A stretch of DNA of 64,000 bases. Source: Arthrobacter russicus (GTDB lineage Bacteria; Actinomycetota; Actinomycetes; Actinomycetales; Micrococcaceae). The notes beneath the pieces are model-generated. The model searched no databases and was not told where the DNA came from. It worked only from the letters and a program-made list of their open reading frames with translations. Shown here one piece after another: positions 62,438 through 64,000 of the stretch (the first letter of the stretch is position 1; each line of letters starts with the position of its first letter). The DNA lies in contig NZ_JAVDQF010000001.1 of assembly GCF_031454135.1 (NCBI RefSeq), forward strand, positions 2,108,001-2,172,000, read 5' to 3'. Made by a program: the position numbers and the translations under genes.

Positions 62438-63502
62438 ATGACCACGGTATGGGATTCATTCGTTTTGGGGCAGGTTGAGTTGAAGAACCGCCTGGCGATG
62501 GCACCGATGACACGGAACCGGGCGACCGTCGGCGGGGTGCCGACCGACCTCATGGTGGATTATTACCGGCAGCGTTCCGGTTTGGGCCTGTTGATCACCG
62601 AAGGCACTCAGCCCTCCGCGGAAGGCCAGGGGTACATGCTCACCCCCGGCATTTACAACGATGCGCAGATCGCCGGTTGGTCCAAGGTCGCGGATGCGGT
62701 GCACGCCGAAGGCAGTGCGTTGTTCATCCAGGTGATGCATGCCGGTCGGATCAGCCATCCGGACAATACCCAGGACGGCACTCTGCCAGCGGCTCCTTCT
62801 GCGGTGAAGCCCGAAGTCCACGAGATGAACACCGCCAATGGACCGCAGGAAATCCCGACTCCGCGCGAGTTGGCGACCGATGAAATCCCCCGCATCGTGG
62901 AAGAATTCCGGACCGCAGCGCGATCGGCGGTCGCTGCCGGGGCGGATGGCATCGAACTGCACTCCGCCAACGGCTACCTGCTGCACCAGTTCCTGTCGCC
63001 GAACACCAATCTGCGCAGCGATTCCTACGGCGGCAGCGTCGAAAACCGCGCCCGGCTGATCGTCGAGATCGCCAAAGCCGCAGCCGAGGAAATCGGCGGG
63101 GACCGGGTCGGCATCAGGCTTTCGCCGAACAACGGCGCCGGTGGCACGGTGGAGGGCCCGGATTACGCGGACACCTACCGGCATCTGGTCGGCGAACTGG
63201 CTCCGCTCGGTTTGGCTTATCTGCACCTGATGCATATCGGTGACCAGGAATTGTTGTCCTGGGTCCGGGCCAATTGGCCGCAGGCTTTGATCATCAACCG
63301 GCCCGGACGCGACGCGGCCGAGGTGGGTGCCGATGTCTCGGCCGGGGTGGCCGACCTGGAATCAGTGGGCCAGCTGGCCTTGTCGAACCCCGATCTGGCT
63401 GATCGGCTGAAAGTCGGCGGCCCGCTCAATGCAGCCGATCCGGCGACCTTCTTCGCCGGTGCGGAGCGCGGCTACATCGATTACCCGGCTTTGGTTTCCT
63501 AG
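62438..63502 (+). CDS. Old Yellow Enzyme-family ene-reductase
   Basis: A 354-residue FMN-dependent TIM-barrel protein. It has the N-terminal LKNRLAMAPMTRNRA, substrate-binding FIQVMHAGRISHP and the proton-donor/ligand region ELHSANGYLLHQFLSPNTN (His/Asn pair). The C-terminal half carries GGSVENRARLIVEI and LKVGGPLN. It reduces activated alkenes with NAD(P)H. AAGGAA precedes the ATG. A strong terminator follows. Confidence 0.94.
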   Translation: MTTVWDSFVLGQVELKNRLAMAPMTRNRATVGGVPTDLMVDYYRQRSGLGLLITEGTQPSAEGQGYMLTPGIYNDAQIAGWSKVADAVHAEGSALFIQVMHAGRISHPDNTQDGTLPAAPSAVKPEVHEMNTANGPQEIPTPRELATDEIPRIVEEFRTAARSAVAAGADGIELHSANGYLLHQFLSPNTNLRSDSYGGSVENRARLIVEIAKAAAEEIGGDRVGIRLSPNNGAGGTVEGPDYADTYRHLVGELAPLGLAYLHLMHIGDQELLSWVRANWPQALIINRPGRDAAEVGADVSAGVADLESVGQLALSNPDLADRLKVGGPLNAADPATFFAGAERGYIDYPALVS

Positions 63503-63527
63503 GCCGCGACTCGCCCGCAGCTGACCG

Positions 63528-63573
63528 CAGTGTCCCGCCGAGCAACTCGACTCGGCGGGACACTGCTGTTTTT
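63528..63573 (+). terminator. Rho-independent terminator after the ene-reductase gene
   Basis: A perfect 15-bp stem (CAGTGTCCCGCCGAG / CTCGGCGGGACACTG) with an 8-base loop, followed by CTGTTTTT. It is the clearest intrinsic terminator of the window. Confidence 0.9.
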
Positions 63574-63893
63574 GGCCGCCTCGGTGGCGGTCCGGGCGGG
63601 CAGAAAACAAGGTGCCGTTGGCAACTAGATTAATCCAGGGTGAAATCAGCGTGAATCTCTACAAGTGGTGTGTCGAGAAAACCGCGTGAATACGCGGAAT
63701 GTAGATGAACATGTCCAATTGGCTCGCAGCAACCCTGCGTATATTCAACTCGGATGATCACACTTGTATAGACATATTGAGGTGATCTGAACACTTTTTC
63801 GCCGCGACGGTTGCTTCAGCTTTGATTTAATGTGATTGTTTTGTCTGTACTTGATTCAAATCTGTTCACTGTCGAATGATTTGGGAGTTGCTG
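63574..63893. promoter_or_regulatory. AT-rich upstream region of the secreted-protein gene
   Basis: About 320 bp without a gene. Base composition drops well below the genome average (for example TTGATTTAATGTGATTGTTT near 63821). A small perfect inverted repeat CCGCGT-GAAT-ACGCGG lies at 63682-63697. It is likely a long regulatory or promoter region; no defined promoter was picked. Confidence 0.4.
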
Positions 63894-64000
63894 ATGCGTC
63901 GCCTCGTCGCCGTCTTGGTCGCGGTTTTCGTCACGATGCTGGCTGTGCTGCAGCCAGTGCATGCCGAGCCGGCCGGGAGCTTTTCATTGCAGAACCAAGT
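63894..64000 (+). CDS. Secreted protein, N-terminal fragment (3' truncated by the window)
   Basis: The first 35 residues start MRRLVAVLVAVFVTMLAVLQ and show a Sec signal peptide with probable cleavage after VHA near residue 24. GGGAG precedes the ATG. The mature part begins EPAGSFSLQNQ. The function cannot be told from the fragment. Confidence 0.7.
   Translation, partial: MRRLVAVLVAVFVTMLAVLQPVHAEPAGSFSLQNQ

Overview
The window is high-GC DNA from an actinobacterium, most likely a member of the Micrococcales close to Micrococcaceae. This rests on the replication-origin gene order, the gyrA-DUF3566-tRNA-Ile-DLW39-tRNA-Ala arrangement, the TTATCCACA DnaA boxes and the actinobacterial parS sequence TGTTTCACGTGAAACA. 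The genus cannot be fixed from sequence reading alone. No rRNA genes, insertion sequences, phage genes or CRISPR arrays are visible.

Region 1 (1-6.1 kb, left flank): the 3' part of a LacI-type regulator, an HxlR regulator divergent from an NAD(P)-binding reductase, a GT87-type membrane glycosyltransferase, an unusual locus of very small peptide genes (3.25-3.96 kb), a histidine phosphatase and the tRNA CCA-adding enzyme.

Region 2 (6.1-33.9 kb, origin core): NUDIX hydrolase, murJ and a pseudokinase-like membrane protein, trxB-trxA, then the leftward run parB-parA-rsmG-jag-yidC-yidD-rnpA-rpmH. Rightward from the origin lie dnaA, dnaN, gnd, recF, dciA, gyrB, gyrA and DUF3566. The origin probably lies in the dnaA-dnaN gap, where DnaA boxes precede an AT-rich stretch. 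Four parS sites lie at 11.4-13.9 kb; two sit inside terminator-like hairpins and two inside parA and parB. Two tRNAs flank a 39-residue DLW-39 gene. A DMT exporter, a glycosyltransferase, a LEA-like coiled-coil protein, a cyclophilin and a rhomboid protease close the core.

Region 3 (33.9-46.5 kb, accessory): the usual actinobacterial order appears to break after the rhomboid gene (no crgA or pkn/pbp/rodA genes follow). Here lie a zinc-ribbon metallo-hydrolase, a glutamate-racemase homologue without its catalytic cysteines, a TetR-controlled PLP aldolase/FAD oxidase operon, a KstD-like flavoprotein, an amino acid permease, an HSL-type esterase and a Tat-exported family 8 polysaccharide lyase. 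Each end carries a DnaA box followed by a shared conserved string (33.92 and 46.15 kb); the second is a dense DnaA-box cluster that could titrate DnaA.

Region 4 (46.5-64 kb, accessory/stress): TetR, an ABC exporter, a two-component system, MarR with an atypical SDR protein, a ferric-reductase-like flavocytochrome, a second HxlR/quinone reductase pair, a decayed NmrA-like pseudogene, an ECF42-type sigma factor with its DGPF-like partner and a matching promoter, and a copper module (DUF305 lipoprotein, Met-rich small membrane protein, CsoR-type operator, copper P-type ATPase). An Old Yellow Enzyme follows. The window ends in the signal peptide of a secreted protein.
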